NCBI RefSeq assembly: GCF_029893635.1
Contig: NZ_JARXYR010000001.1
Coordinates: 1-64,000, forward strand
DNA from: Variovorax sp. TBS-050B
GTDB lineage: Bacteria; Pseudomonadota; Gammaproteobacteria; Burkholderiales; Burkholderiaceae_C
Direction of reading: 5' to 3'
DNA: 64,000 bases
In this document: positions 43,955-53,922 of the stretch, in pieces
How the letters are laid out: each line of letters begins with the position of its first letter
How positions within the stretch are numbered: position 1 is the stretch's first letter
The notes under the pieces: generated by a model
Told to the model about the DNA's origin: nothing
Database searches by the model: none
Seen by the model: only the letters and a program-made list of their open reading frames with translations
Translations under genes and position numbers: made by a program

Positions 43955-46900
43955 ATGAACACCGCCGTCGAACCTGTCCCGGACCCCGAAGAGGATCCCG
44001 ATCTCGTGCGCAGCACCCTGCGCTTTCCGGTGGTCGGCATCGGCGCGTCCGCGGGCGGTCTGCCCGCGGTGACGCGGCTGCTGGAGCAGCTGCCGTCCGA
44101 CACCGGCATGGCCTTCGTCGTCGTGCTCCACCTCGCGCCCGACACGCCGAGCATGGCCGGTGCGATCTTCCAGCATGCCACGCGCATGCCGGTGTCCGAA
44201 GTCGCCGACGAACTGCCCATCGAAGCGAACCACGTCTACGTCATTCCCCCCGGCCGTGCGCTGGCCATGAGCGACGGGCACCTGCGGCTCGGCAGCCTCG
44301 AGCGGGTGTTCGCCCGCCGCGACGCGATCGACCAGTTCTTCCGCAGCCTCGGCGAGGTGCACAGGGAGCGTGCGATCGCCATCGTGCTCTCCGGCGCAGG
44401 CTCGGACGGGGCCGAGGGCCTGAAGCGCGTGAAGGAACGCGGCGGCGTGACGCTGGTGCAAAGCCCCGCCGACGCCGAGCACGATGCGATGCCGCTCAAC
44501 GCCATCGCCGGCGGCAGCGCGGACTTCGTGCTGCCCGTCGCCGACATGGCCCAGAAGCTGATCGAGCTCTGGGACAACGCCCGCCGGATCGAGCTGCCGG
44601 GCCCGCCCGAGGACGCGAGGGTCGAGCCTTCGCCCACGCCGGAAGCCGCGCAGGACGCCGAAGAGGCGCTGCGGGACGTGATGCGGATCCTGCGCGAGCG
44701 CACGGGCCACGACTTCTCGCACTACAAGCGCGCCACCCTGCTGCGCCGCATCGAGCGGCGCATGCAGGTCACGCGCCAGGCCACGCTGCCCGCGTACGCC
44801 GAGTTCCTCTCGAAGAACGCGCAGGAGGCGACGCTGCTGCTGCAGGACGTGCTGATCAGCGTCACCAACTTCTTTCGCGACCGCTCCGCTTTCGAGGCGC
44901 TGGAACGCGCGATCATGAGCGACGTCTTCGGCGCCCAGTCCCCTGCGGACCGCGTGCGCGCTTGGGTCGCCGGCTGCGCGACCGGCGAAGAGGCCTATTC
45001 GGTCGCGATGCTGCTGCTCGAGCACGCGGGCAGCGCCGGCACGCTCAAGGGCATCCAGGTCTTCGCCACCGACGTGGACGAGCGGGCGCTCGCGGTCGCC
45101 CGCGCGGGGCTGTACGCCGATGCGATCGCCACCGACGTGCCGCCGAGCCGGCTGCGGCAGTTCTTCGACCGCCAGCCGGGCCAGTACCTCGTTTCCAGGA
45201 CGCTGCGCGAGCGCGTGACCTTCTCGGTGCACGACCTGCTGCGCGACCCGCCTTTTTCGCCGCTCGATCTGGTGTGCTGCCGCAACCTGCTGATCTACCT
45301 CGACCGCGCCGCGCAGCGCCAGCTGCTCGAGACCTTCCATTTCGCGCTGCGCCCCGGCGGCCTGCTGTTCCTCGGCAGTGCCGAGACGGCCGACGCCGCA
45401 CCCGAGCATTTCACGATCGTCGACAGGAAGCACCGCATCTACCGGGCCAGTGCGGCGTCGGTCGAGCGCCGGGTGCCGAGCGCGCTGAGCGAACCGCTGG
45501 CCTTCCTGGCGCCTTCCGCGGGCGCCAGCACCTCGATGCGCAAGGAGCTGATCGAGGGCATGCGGGCGCAGCTGAAGACGACAAAGAGCGGCGCCGCGGC
45601 GGTGGTCGACCATCAGCTGCGGGTGGTCTACCTGTCGGAGCAGGCCACCCGCTACCTGCAGTTGAACAGCGGCGAACTGTCGGCGCACCTGCTCCATCTG
45701 GTGCTGCCCGAACTGCGGCTGGCGCTGCGCGCGGCCATCGCGCATGCCGAGCAGACCGGCCAGCCGGTCCAGGCGCGGCCGGTCCGGCTGCAGCACGGCG
45801 AACGGAACTCGGTCGTCAACATGACGGTCCGGCCCGTGGAGCACGTGCGGCATGCGCAGGCGGTCAAGGGGTGGTTGACGGTGATCTTCGAAGAAGTGGA
45901 ATCGGAGCTTGCGCAGGAGGCATCCTCCGCCGACCTGGCGCTCCAATCCGAAAGCGACCTCGTCGATCTGCATGCGCAGCTGAGGGCGGTGATCAGCGAG
46001 TCCGACAGCTCCAGCGAGGCGCTGCGCGCCTCGAACGAAGAGCTGCAGTCGGTCAACGAGGAACTGCGCTCGACCACCGAGGAACTGGAGACGAGCAAGG
46101 AGGAACTGCAGTCGGTCAACGAGGAACTGACCACGGTCAACTACGACCTGAAGCTGCATCTCGAGGCCAGCGCCAAGGCCAATGACGACCTGCAGAACTT
46201 CCTGCTGGCGAGCGAGATCGCGACGATCTTCGTCGACCGCGGCATGCGCATCCAGCGCTTCACGCCGAAGGTGGCGGACATCTTCAACGTGCTCGCCACG
46301 GACGTGACGCGGCCGCTGTTCGACATCACGCACCGGCTCCACTACCCGCAGATGGAGGCCGATGCGCGCGACGCCTTCGAGTCGCTGCGGCCGATCGAGC
46401 GCGAGGTCGAGAGCATCGACGGCCGCTGGTTCCTCGCGCGGGTGCTGCCCTATCGCAGCAGCCAGCATCGCATCGAGGGCGTGGTGCTCAACTTCGTCGA
46501 CGTCACCTCGCGCCACCGCGCCGAGGAGACCGTGCGCGCGGGCGAGGAGCGGCTGCGCCTGCTGTTCGACTCGATCGCGGACTACGTCATCATCCTGCTC
46601 GACCAGCACGGCGCCATCCGCCGCTGGAACAAGGGCGCCGAGCGTGCGCTGGGCTACACCGAAGCCGAGGTGCTCGGCAGGTCCGGCGACATCATCTTCA
46701 CCCCGGAGGACGTCGCCGCGGGCGCGCCGGACGACGAGCGGCGCAGGGCGCGCGAGGTGGGCCGTGCCGAGGACGAGCGCTGGCATCTGCGCAAGGACGG
46801 CAGCCGGGTGTATTTCAGCGGCGTGCTGGTGCCGCTGGCCGGCGGCGCGGAGCAGGGCTACGCCAAGATCGCGCGCGACCTGACGCAGGCCCGGCTGGCG

Positions 46901-48076
46901 GAGCAGGAGCGCAATGCGCTGCTGGCCACCGAGCAGTCGTTGCGCATGCAGCTGCAGGACGCGGACCGGCTGAAGGACGAGTTCCTCGCCGTGCTGTCGC
47001 ACGAACTGAAGAACCCGCTGAACCTGATCGCCCTCAGCGCCGAGATGCTGGCGCTGCGCCCCGAAGCGCAGTCCGGCGACCTGAAGCGCATCGCCCGCAC
47101 CATCGCCGACAGCGTGAAGAGCCAGGCGCAGCTGATCGACGACCTGCTGGACCTCTCGCGCGTGCAGACCGGCAAGCTGACCCTGAATCGGCAGGAGGTG
47201 CATTGCGACGGCCTGGTCGAGCGGATCGTCGGCGCCGTGCAGGCCGATGCCAGGGGGCGCGGCATCGCGCTCACGCTGCGCGTCGAGCCGGGCGAGTACC
47301 GCCTGCATGCCGATCCGGTGCGCATGGAGCAGATCGTCTGGAACCTCATCAGCAACGCGCTCAAGTTCACGCCCGCGGGCGGCAGCGTGGAAGTCGGCCT
47401 GCGCGGCGATGAGGCGATGGTGCGCATCGAGGTGCGCGACACCGGCGAGGGCATCAAGCCCGATTTCCTGCCGCTCATCTTCGAGATGTTCCAGCAGCAG
47501 GGCGGCACGCGCCCAACCACACGCGGAAAGGGCGGCCTCGGCATCGGTCTGGCGGTCGTCCACCGGCTGGTGGAGGCCCATGGCGGCAAGGTCGAGGCCG
47601 CGTCCGCCGGCCCGGGCCAGGGCGCCACCTTCACCGTGGTGCTGCCGCGCCCGGCCGCGCCGTCGGCGGCGGCCAGTGCCGACGCCGAGCGCCCGGCGCT
47701 GCAGGGCCTGCGCATGCTGCTGGTCGAGGACGACCCCGACACGCTGAACGCGCTGGGCATGCTGCTGCGGGTCAAGGGCGCGCTGGTGACCGCGGCCGCC
47801 AGCGCCGAGGAGGCGCTGGAGCGCGCGGGCGCCGAGCGCTTCGAGCTGATCGTCTCCGACATCGCGATGCCGAACATGGACGGCTACACGCTGCTCGCCC
47901 GGCTGCGCGAGGCCGGTTTGCGCGACGTGCCCGCCATCGCGCTGACCGGCTTCGCGCGGCCCGGGGACCGCGCGCGCGCACTGGCCGCGGGCTTCAACGA
48001 CCATGTCGCGAAACCGTTCCAGTACGACGCCTTCATGCGCGTCGTCTCGCGGCTGCTGGGCGACCGGCGCGTCTGA
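43955..48076 (+). CDS. CheB/CheR fusion hybrid histidine kinase
   Basis: A 1373-residue multi-domain protein. Order: CheB methylesterase (about 25-205, GIGASAGGL and the Asp region AGSDGAEGL), CheR methyltransferase (about 230-490, VAGCATGEEAYSVAML), a coiled-coil with repeated EELQS/EELRS (about 680-745), two PAS domains (about 745-975), HisKA with phospho-acceptor His in LSHELKNP near 1016, HATPase, and a C-terminal receiver (about 1248-1373) with Asp in IVSDIAMPNMDGY. It combines receptor modification and signalling in one chain. No CheA/CheW is near, so its partners are elsewhere. Confidence 0.92.
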   Translation: MNTAVEPVPDPEEDPDLVRSTLRFPVVGIGASAGGLPAVTRLLEQLPSDTGMAFVVVLHLAPDTPSMAGAIFQHATRMPVSEVADELPIEANHVYVIPPGRALAMSDGHLRLGSLERVFARRDAIDQFFRSLGEVHRERAIAIVLSGAGSDGAEGLKRVKERGGVTLVQSPADAEHDAMPLNAIAGGSADFVLPVADMAQKLIELWDNARRIELPGPPEDARVEPSPTPEAAQDAEEALRDVMRILRERTGHDFSHYKRATLLRRIERRMQVTRQATLPAYAEFLSKNAQEATLLLQDVLISVTNFFRDRSAFEALERAIMSDVFGAQSPADRVRAWVAGCATGEEAYSVAMLLLEHAGSAGTLKGIQVFATDVDERALAVARAGLYADAIATDVPPSRLRQFFDRQPGQYLVSRTLRERVTFSVHDLLRDPPFSPLDLVCCRNLLIYLDRAAQRQLLETFHFALRPGGLLFLGSAETADAAPEHFTIVDRKHRIYRASAASVERRVPSALSEPLAFLAPSAGASTSMRKELIEGMRAQLKTTKSGAAAVVDHQLRVVYLSEQATRYLQLNSGELSAHLLHLVLPELRLALRAAIAHAEQTGQPVQARPVRLQHGERNSVVNMTVRPVEHVRHAQAVKGWLTVIFEEVESELAQEASSADLALQSESDLVDLHAQLRAVISESDSSSEALRASNEELQSVNEELRSTTEELETSKEELQSVNEELTTVNYDLKLHLEASAKANDDLQNFLLASEIATIFVDRGMRIQRFTPKVADIFNVLATDVTRPLFDITHRLHYPQMEADARDAFESLRPIEREVESIDGRWFLARVLPYRSSQHRIEGVVLNFVDVTSRHRAEETVRAGEERLRLLFDSIADYVIILLDQHGAIRRWNKGAERALGYTEAEVLGRSGDIIFTPEDVAAGAPDDERRRAREVGRAEDERWHLRKDGSRVYFSGVLVPLAGGAEQGYAKIARDLTQARLAEQERNALLATEQSLRMQLQDADRLKDEFLAVLSHELKNPLNLIALSAEMLALRPEAQSGDLKRIARTIADSVKSQAQLIDDLLDLSRVQTGKLTLNRQEVHCDGLVERIVGAVQADARGRGIALTLRVEPGEYRLHADPVRMEQIVWNLISNALKFTPAGGSVEVGLRGDEAMVRIEVRDTGEGIKPDFLPLIFEMFQQQGGTRPTTRGKGGLGIGLAVVHRLVEAHGGKVEAASAGPGQGATFTVVLPRPAAPSAAASADAERPALQGLRMLLVEDDPDTLNALGMLLRVKGALVTAAASAEEALERAGAERFELIVSDIAMPNMDGYTLLARLREAGLRDVPAIALTGFARPGDRARALAAGFNDHVAKPFQYDAFMRVVSRLLGDRRV

Positions 48077-49439
48077 ATCCCTGCGCCGGTCGCACGCGGC
48101 CGGCGGCCGCCGCGCCCAGCGCCAGCGCGGCGCCACCCGCGAGCAGCAGCCCCGCGAGCTGGCCGAGCGGCCTGGGCGCCGGAGCGGGCGATGGACTGAA
48201 GCGCGGCTGCGCGGCGAAGTCCTGCGCGCCGAAGCGCCGGTCGTCGAACAGGTAGGGGTAGTAGAAGCTGCGCAGCCGGGTGTGGAATTCCGTGATGCGG
48301 TCCTGGTAGGCGAGCTGCGCCTCAAGGTCGGTCCGGGCCTGCCGGTGCAGCGCGGCCTGCACCGCGACACCCGGCAGCAGCCATCCGATCCGCGCCGTCC
48401 AGCGCTGGCGCGACAGCAGGCTCTCGCGGTAGGCGGCCACCTGGGCCGCGACGCTTTCGTCGCCGAGCTGCTGGAAGGCGTAGTACCACTTCCAGTGGAA
48501 GCCCGCGGGCAGCGGCGCCGTGCCACGCCACTGCGGGTGCGAACGGAAGAAGGCCTCCATCGTCGCTTCGCGCGGCAGATCCCAGGCGCCGTGCACCGCC
48601 TGGCGCTGCGCCAGCATCAGCGCCACGCCCTGGTGCACCGGCACGGCGCGCGCGAGCACGGCGTTGGCGAGCGTCGGCAGGATCAGCGTCAGCACGACCC
48701 AGCAACCCATGAGCGCGGTGGCGTTGGCGGCGGAGCTTCCGTGGCGCGTCGCGACGATCAGCGCCAGGCCGCTCCAGACAGCGAGGTATGCGGCCGTGAC
48801 CAGCAGCACGGTCGCGACGGCCGCGGCCGGCGTTCCGCTCGCCAGCGCGGCGGCCAGCACCGGCAGCGCCAGGCAGCCGAAGACCAGCGCCATGCGCAGG
48901 CCCGCGCGGCGCAGCCACAGGCGGCGGCCGGCACCGGGCATGGCGAGCAGGGTGCCGAGCCGGCCCGCGCGGCGTTCGCCCGACACCAGGTCGTGGAGCA
49001 GCGCGATGAGGAACAGCGGCGCGAGGTAGACCAGCACGAACGCGAAGTCGAAGCGGCCGGCCAGTGCCAGCTCGGGGTTGAAGGTCTCGCCCTCGTGCAG
49101 CTGCGCCTGCAGCGCGAGCGCGCGCACCCGCAGCACGTAGGGCGCGGCGTCGCGCAGCCCGAGCGCGAGGAAGGCGGTGGGCGACGGATCGTCCCACGTC
49201 GCATGAAAGGTGTAGTAGGCGGCCGAACCGGCGTCGCCGCCGTCGGCGTATTTGCGCGCCTGCGCGGCGAGGTCCTGCTGCTGCAGTCCGGCCAGGCGCT
49301 CGATGGTCCGGCGCTGGCTTTCGACCTCGCGCATGCCCGAAAGCACCGCCAGCGCCGACAGCAGCGCCAGCAGCGCGAGCGCGGCGACCGCGAGCCTGGC
49401 GCGCCGCAGAAGACGCAGTTCATGGGCGAGCCAGCTCAT
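48033..49439 (-). CDS. ABC permease with DUF3526 domain (first copy)
   Basis: A 468-residue ABC-2-type permease with a DUF3526-like region. An N-terminal membrane helix, a soluble periplasmic portion (about 40-145) and a cluster of five to six membrane helices (about 150-290) precede a last periplasmic stretch and a final helix. Its final 44 bases overlap the end of the convergent hybrid-kinase gene. Its start overlaps the second permease stop by four bases. With the ATPase it forms a transporter half-pair. Confidence 0.82.
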   Translation of the reverse strand: MSWLAHELRLLRRARLAVAALALLALLSALAVLSGMREVESQRRTIERLAGLQQQDLAAQARKYADGGDAGSAAYYTFHATWDDPSPTAFLALGLRDAAPYVLRVRALALQAQLHEGETFNPELALAGRFDFAFVLVYLAPLFLIALLHDLVSGERRAGRLGTLLAMPGAGRRLWLRRAGLRMALVFGCLALPVLAAALASGTPAAAVATVLLVTAAYLAVWSGLALIVATRHGSSAANATALMGCWVVLTLILPTLANAVLARAVPVHQGVALMLAQRQAVHGAWDLPREATMEAFFRSHPQWRGTAPLPAGFHWKWYYAFQQLGDESVAAQVAAYRESLLSRQRWTARIGWLLPGVAVQAALHRQARTDLEAQLAYQDRITEFHTRLRSFYYPYLFDDRRFGAQDFAAQPRFSPSPAPAPRPLGQLAGLLLAGGAALALGAAAAGRVRPAQGFRRAGRPAAARRRA

Positions 49440-50863
49440 CGCGCGACCCTCCCGAGGCGGCGCGTCGCCAGCGTCAACAGGCCGGCGAGCAGGCCCAGCC
49501 ACAGCAGCAGCACGCCCGCGGCGGGCATCGCCCGGCGCAGCGCCTCGGCGGGCGGCGCGGCCTGGAAGCGGAACTCGGCGACGCCGTGCCAGTGCGCGTG
49601 GCTGATGCGGCTGTCGCGGCTCGAGCGGTCGCCCGCGAAGCTGAGCTTCTCGGCCTGCAGCCGGTTGAGCGCCTGTACCAGGCGGTAGCGATGGTCCTCG
49701 GCCTGCTCGACGAAGCGGCGGTAGCCGTGCAGGTCGGTGCCCGCGGCGGCCATCGACAGCCGCCGCAGCGCGATCACCGGGCTGAGCAGCGCGAAGGCAT
49801 CGACGCGGCGCAGCTGCGCGGCCTGGCGCTCGAAGTTCGCATCGGCGTATCGATCGAACAGCGCGCTGGTGAGCCGTTCGCCTTCCATGCCGAGCAGGCC
49901 CTTGTAGTTGACGGGCAGGTCTTCGACGCGCGAGACGCCGTACTGCGCGAGCACCTTCCGGCGGAAGCCGGCGAAGTAGGGATCGTCGGGATCGTGGCTG
50001 TCGCCGAGCGCGGCCAGGTCGCGCGCCACCGCGATGTCGGTCTCGAAGCGCGTGGGCAGCGCCAGCGCCGAGGCCGCGAGTTCGGGCGCGAGCCGGGGCA
50101 CGAGCACCACGCCCACGGCCCAGAGCGCGAGCAGCGTCACCAGCGCATCGCGCCCGCGCGCGAAGCACGCCGAAAGCCCGACCACGCCTACCACCCAGAT
50201 CAGCAGCCAGACGCCGTAGCCCGCCGCCAGCGCGAGGGCCAGGCCGGCCGGCGCCGGCGTGGCGGCGCCGATCCACAGCAGCGCCAGCAGTGCGGGAAGC
50301 AGCGCCGCGGCCGCCACGCCGCCCAGCGCGAGCAGCTTGCCCGCGACGATCTGCCGCGGCCGGACCCCTTGCGCGAGCAGCACGCGCAGCGTGCCCGATT
50401 CGCGCTCGCGCGCCAGCGCCGCATGGCCGACGAAGACGAGCAGCAGCGGCGCGAGCACCTGCAGCACGAAGGCCGGGGTGAGCTGGCCGAAGCGCAGCAG
50501 CAGCGACGACTGCCGCACGTCGCCGAAGTTGGCGCTGTTCTGCCGGTGCCCCTCGAGAAAGAGCGTGTGGCCGGTGTAGGCATCCACGCCGGGATCGAAG
50601 GCGGCGAGCGGGTTGAGGGGGCGGAACACGAAGTGCCCGTAGTGCACCATGCGGTGCGGATGGCGGTCGGGCTGGGCCTCGAACTCGTGGTCGACCTGCG
50701 CCTGGTGGCGTGTGCGTTCGGCATCGGTCGCGCGGCGCTGTTCCCATGCGGTGAAGGCGGCGACCGCCGTGAGCAGCAGCAGCAGCGCCAGCCCGAGCAC
50801 CGCGACGCGGTCGCGCCGCAGCAGGCGCCATTCCTCGCGCGCGATGTGCAGCGCGGCGCTCAC
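49436..50863 (-). CDS. ABC permease with DUF3526 domain (second copy)
   Basis: A 475-residue permease of the same build as its downstream neighbour: N-terminal helix (about 18-40), a soluble loop with TGHTLFLEGHRQN, then membrane helices (about 125-275), a soluble part and a last helix near 450. The two are distant paralogs. The start overlaps the ATPase stop by four bases. Direction of transport is uncertain, but ABC-2-like permeases usually export. Confidence 0.82.
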   Translation of the reverse strand: MSAALHIAREEWRLLRRDRVAVLGLALLLLLTAVAAFTAWEQRRATDAERTRHQAQVDHEFEAQPDRHPHRMVHYGHFVFRPLNPLAAFDPGVDAYTGHTLFLEGHRQNSANFGDVRQSSLLLRFGQLTPAFVLQVLAPLLLVFVGHAALARERESGTLRVLLAQGVRPRQIVAGKLLALGGVAAAALLPALLALLWIGAATPAPAGLALALAAGYGVWLLIWVVGVVGLSACFARGRDALVTLLALWAVGVVLVPRLAPELAASALALPTRFETDIAVARDLAALGDSHDPDDPYFAGFRRKVLAQYGVSRVEDLPVNYKGLLGMEGERLTSALFDRYADANFERQAAQLRRVDAFALLSPVIALRRLSMAAAGTDLHGYRRFVEQAEDHRYRLVQALNRLQAEKLSFAGDRSSRDSRISHAHWHGVAEFRFQAAPPAEALRRAMPAAGVLLLWLGLLAGLLTLATRRLGRVAR

Positions 50864-51618
50864 GGCTGCACCTCCTGCCCGGCGTAGCGGCGGTGCAGGG
50901 CCCGCACGTCGAAGCGTTCGGCGCCTGCGGCGGCGACTTCCTCGATGAGCCGCCCGCGTTCGATGAAGCCGATGCGGTCGGCCACGTCTGCCGCGCCGAG
51001 CAGGTCGTGCGTGACCATGAGCACGGCCACGCCCTGCGCGCGCAGCAGTCCGAGGAGGCGGCTGAACTCGGCCGCGGCCTGCGGATCGAGCCCCGAGGTG
51101 GGCTCGTCGAGCAGCAGCGCCGGCACCCGTCGCGCGAGCGCCAGCGCGATCGAGACCTTCTGGCGCATGCCCTTCGAGAATCCCGACACGCGCCGCCCGT
51201 GCGCGGCCGCATCCAGGCCGGCGCTCGCCAGCGCCGCATCGATGGCCGGTGCATCCGCGGGCTGGCCCGCGAGGTGCAGCAGGTAGGCCACGTTCTCGCG
51301 CGCGCTGAGGTGCTCGTAGAGCGCCACGTTCTCGGGTATGTAGGCGAGCTGGCGACGCGCGGCGGTGGGGTCGGCCACCGGGTCGGTGCCGTTCACGCGC
51401 ACGCGGCCGCGCGCGGGCTCGACGAAGCCGAGGAACAGGCTCAGCGTGGTGGTCTTGCCGGCGCCGTTGGCGCCCAGCAGCGCGTAGATCTCGCCGGCCT
51501 CGACCCTGAGGTCCAGGCCGTCCAGGATGGTGCGGGCGCCATAGCCGGCAACCACGCCGCTGGCCTCCAGCGCGGGATGGCGCGCGCGCTGCGGCGGTGC
51601 GGAATCGGTGGGGTTCAT
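50860..51618 (-). CDS. ABC transporter ATPase
   Basis: A 252-residue ATPase of the CcmA/ABC-2 type. Walker A is GANGAGKTTT, the signature reads SGFSKGMRQK (as in drug- and copper-type exporters), and Walker B is LLLDEPTSGLD. It lies 19 bp after the TonB-dependent receptor gene and overlaps the permease genes, so the four genes form one operon. Confidence 0.9.
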   Translation of the reverse strand: MNPTDSAPPQRARHPALEASGVVAGYGARTILDGLDLRVEAGEIYALLGANGAGKTTTLSLFLGFVEPARGRVRVNGTDPVADPTAARRQLAYIPENVALYEHLSARENVAYLLHLAGQPADAPAIDAALASAGLDAAAHGRRVSGFSKGMRQKVSIALALARRVPALLLDEPTSGLDPQAAAEFSRLLGLLRAQGVAVLMVTHDLLGAADVADRIGFIERGRLIEEVAAAGAERFDVRALHRRYAGQEVQP

Positions 51619-51637
51619 CGTCGTCTTCTCCTTGCGT

Positions 51638-53788
51638 TCAGAACCGGGCCTGCAGGCCGAGGGTGATGCTGCGCGCGGTGCCGGGCGTGACCCAGACGCG
51701 GCTGTAGGAGCTCGCGTAGTAGGTCCTGTCGAACAGGTTGTCCACGTCGAGCGTGAGGCGCAGCGCGGGGCTGAAGCGCCAGTAGGCGACCAGCTTGGCC
51801 GTGGTGTAGCCGGGCAGGTCGAAGGCCGGCGTGCCGGCACCGGCTTCGGCCTGCGTGCGGGCCTGGCCCAGCCGCCTGCCGACGTGGGTGATGCCGCCGC
51901 CGATGCCATAGCGCTGGCCGTTGGCCAGGGCGTCCTCGTAGACCGCCAGCACGCTGCCGTTGACCTTCGGCACGTTGAGCAGGCGTCCGCCGACCTCGAG
52001 GCTGTGGTCCCTGGCGATCTCCACGTCGTTCAACACCAGGCTCGCATTGACGCGCCAGTGCTTCGTGACCTGGCCGGCGAAGTCGAGCTCCAGGCCGCGG
52101 CTGCGGATCTCGCCGGCCGCGACCGAGTAGCCGGTGTTCACGGGGTCGGAGGTCAGCACGTTGCGCTTGCGGATGTCGAACAGCGCGGCCGTGGCGCCGA
52201 TGCGCTGGTCGGCGCTTTCCCATTTGGCGCCGAGCTCCAGCGCGCGGCCGGTCTCGGGCCGGAAGCTGTTGGCGGCGAAGTCCGAGCCCACGTTCGGCCG
52301 GAACGAGCGGCCCGCGTTCGCATAGAAGGTCCACTGCGGCGTCGGCAGCCAGCTCACCCCGATGCGCGGCGAGGTGGCCGACGGGTCCTGGCTCGCCGTG
52401 GTGCCGGTGCGGCGGTTGCGCAGCGACTGGCGGTAGTTGTCCACGCGCACGCCGGCGACCAGGCGCCATTCGGGTGCCAGCCGGATCGCGTCCTGCACGT
52501 AGAACGCGGTGCCGCGCTGGTGTTCGAGCGTGTCGGTGTTGGCGCCCGGCACCGGCTGGACCTGCCCGTAGACCGGGTTGTAGATGTTGATGGCATAGGG
52601 CCGCGCGGCGCTGGGATTGGCGCGCAGCATCACCGAATCCATCGCGAAGCGGAAGCTCTCCGCGCCGAAGAGCAGCTCGTGCGCGATGGCGCCCGTCTGC
52701 ACCTTGCCCTGCAGCTCCACCTGCAGGGCCGTGTCGTGCGAATCGAAGCCGCGGTAGCGCCGCTGGCGCGTCAGGTTGCCGTTCGCCTGCAGCGCGTGCG
52801 CTTCGGTGGCGAAGCCCTCGATCGAGGTCTCGCGGTAGGACAGGCCGATCCGGCTGCGCCAGTCGGCGTTCCATTCGTGCGACAGCACGAACTGGTGCGT
52901 GTGGTTCTCCACGGTCACGTCGCCGTCGGCCGGCTCGCCCAGGAAGCGGCTGCGCGGGATCGCGCCGAGCCGGTTGTCGACCGCGACCACGCCGCGGTCG
53001 AGCGGCGTCCGGTGCCGCAGCACCTCGCCCGTGTAGTCGAGCAGCGTGTCGCGGCCGAGCTTCCATGCGAAGGCGGGCGCGATCACGCGGCGTTCGGAGC
53101 GCACATGGTCCCGGAAGCTGTCGCGGTCCTCCACCGCCGCGTTGAGCCGGTAGGCGAAGTTTTCCCCGACCGGTCCCGTGCTGTCGAATGCACCGCGGCG
53201 CAGGCCATGGCTGCCGGCATAGCCTTCGACCGAATGCGCGGCCTTCCACAGCGGCCGCTTGGAGACGATGTTCAGCGTGCCACCGGGCTCGCTGCTGCCG
53301 TAGAGCGCCGCGGCGGTGCCCTTGAGGAACTCGATGCGCTCGACGCCCGCGAGGTCGCGCGGGGCGTTGAAGCCGCGGTTCGACGAGAAGCCGTTGAGCA
53401 GCGTGGCCATGCCGGTGCTCTCGTTGCCCGGCAGGCCGCGGATCGCGATGTTGTCCCAGAGGCCGCCGAAGTTGTTCTGGCGCGAAACGCCGCCGACGTA
53501 GTCGAGCACGTCGTCGAGCCGGGTGGCGCCCAGGTCGTCGATGGCCTGGCGCGTGACGATGCGCACCGATTGCGGCAGCTCGCGCAGCGGCAGCTCGGTC
53601 TTGGCGCCCGCCGCGTCGTCGGCGTGGTAGGCGCCCGATTCGGTGCGGCCGATGACCTCGATGGTCGACAGTTCGGCCGCGGCCGGCGCCCCTGTCGATT
53701 GGGCGAAGACGGGGCCGGCGAACAGCGCTGCCAGCGCGACGGCCAGGGGAAGGGGCGCACCGGGCGCGGGACGTTGGATGGGGGTCAT
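51638..53788 (-). CDS. TonB-dependent siderophore-type receptor
   Basis: A 716-residue outer-membrane receptor. A signal peptide (cleaved near AQS, about residue 30) is followed by a TonB-box-like STIEVIG, a plug domain (LPQSVRIVTRQAIDD, NIAIRGLPGN) and a 22-strand-type barrel ending in the aromatic terminus LGLQARF, as required for outer-membrane assembly. It resembles ferric-siderophore receptors. It sits between a DUF2946 gene and ABC genes on one strand. No AT-rich Fur box is visible upstream, so iron control is not supported by the sequence. Confidence 0.9.
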   Translation of the reverse strand: MTPIQRPAPGAPLPLAVALAALFAGPVFAQSTGAPAAAELSTIEVIGRTESGAYHADDAAGAKTELPLRELPQSVRIVTRQAIDDLGATRLDDVLDYVGGVSRQNNFGGLWDNIAIRGLPGNESTGMATLLNGFSSNRGFNAPRDLAGVERIEFLKGTAAALYGSSEPGGTLNIVSKRPLWKAAHSVEGYAGSHGLRRGAFDSTGPVGENFAYRLNAAVEDRDSFRDHVRSERRVIAPAFAWKLGRDTLLDYTGEVLRHRTPLDRGVVAVDNRLGAIPRSRFLGEPADGDVTVENHTHQFVLSHEWNADWRSRIGLSYRETSIEGFATEAHALQANGNLTRQRRYRGFDSHDTALQVELQGKVQTGAIAHELLFGAESFRFAMDSVMLRANPSAARPYAINIYNPVYGQVQPVPGANTDTLEHQRGTAFYVQDAIRLAPEWRLVAGVRVDNYRQSLRNRRTGTTASQDPSATSPRIGVSWLPTPQWTFYANAGRSFRPNVGSDFAANSFRPETGRALELGAKWESADQRIGATAALFDIRKRNVLTSDPVNTGYSVAAGEIRSRGLELDFAGQVTKHWRVNASLVLNDVEIARDHSLEVGGRLLNVPKVNGSVLAVYEDALANGQRYGIGGGITHVGRRLGQARTQAEAGAGTPAFDLPGYTTAKLVAYWRFSPALRLTLDVDNLFDRTYYASSYSRVWVTPGTARSITLGLQARF

Positions 53789-53902
53789 GAGCCGACTCGA
53801 AGAGAAAAGGGAAGGGCGTGGCGGCGCGCGGCGAATGCCCGGCGCGCAGCGACCCGGGCGCACGGTTCATGCCGGGCCGCGGGACGGGACTGGAAGCGAA
53901 GG

Positions 53903-53921
53903 CCCCGCCGCAGCGGCGGGG
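53903..53921 (-). terminator. Hairpin between DUF2946 gene and receptor gene
   Basis: CCCCGCCG and CGGCGGGG form a perfect 8-bp stem around CAG, immediately after the DUF2946 stop codon on the minus strand. There is no run of T after it, so it may attenuate read-through or protect the upstream message rather than terminate fully. Confidence 0.4.
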
Positions 53922-53922
53922 T

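Noticed and set aside
43940..48526. 1528-codon minus-strand frame opposite the hybrid kinase
   Set aside because: It has no recognisable domain and mirrors the codon pattern of the real plus-strand gene.
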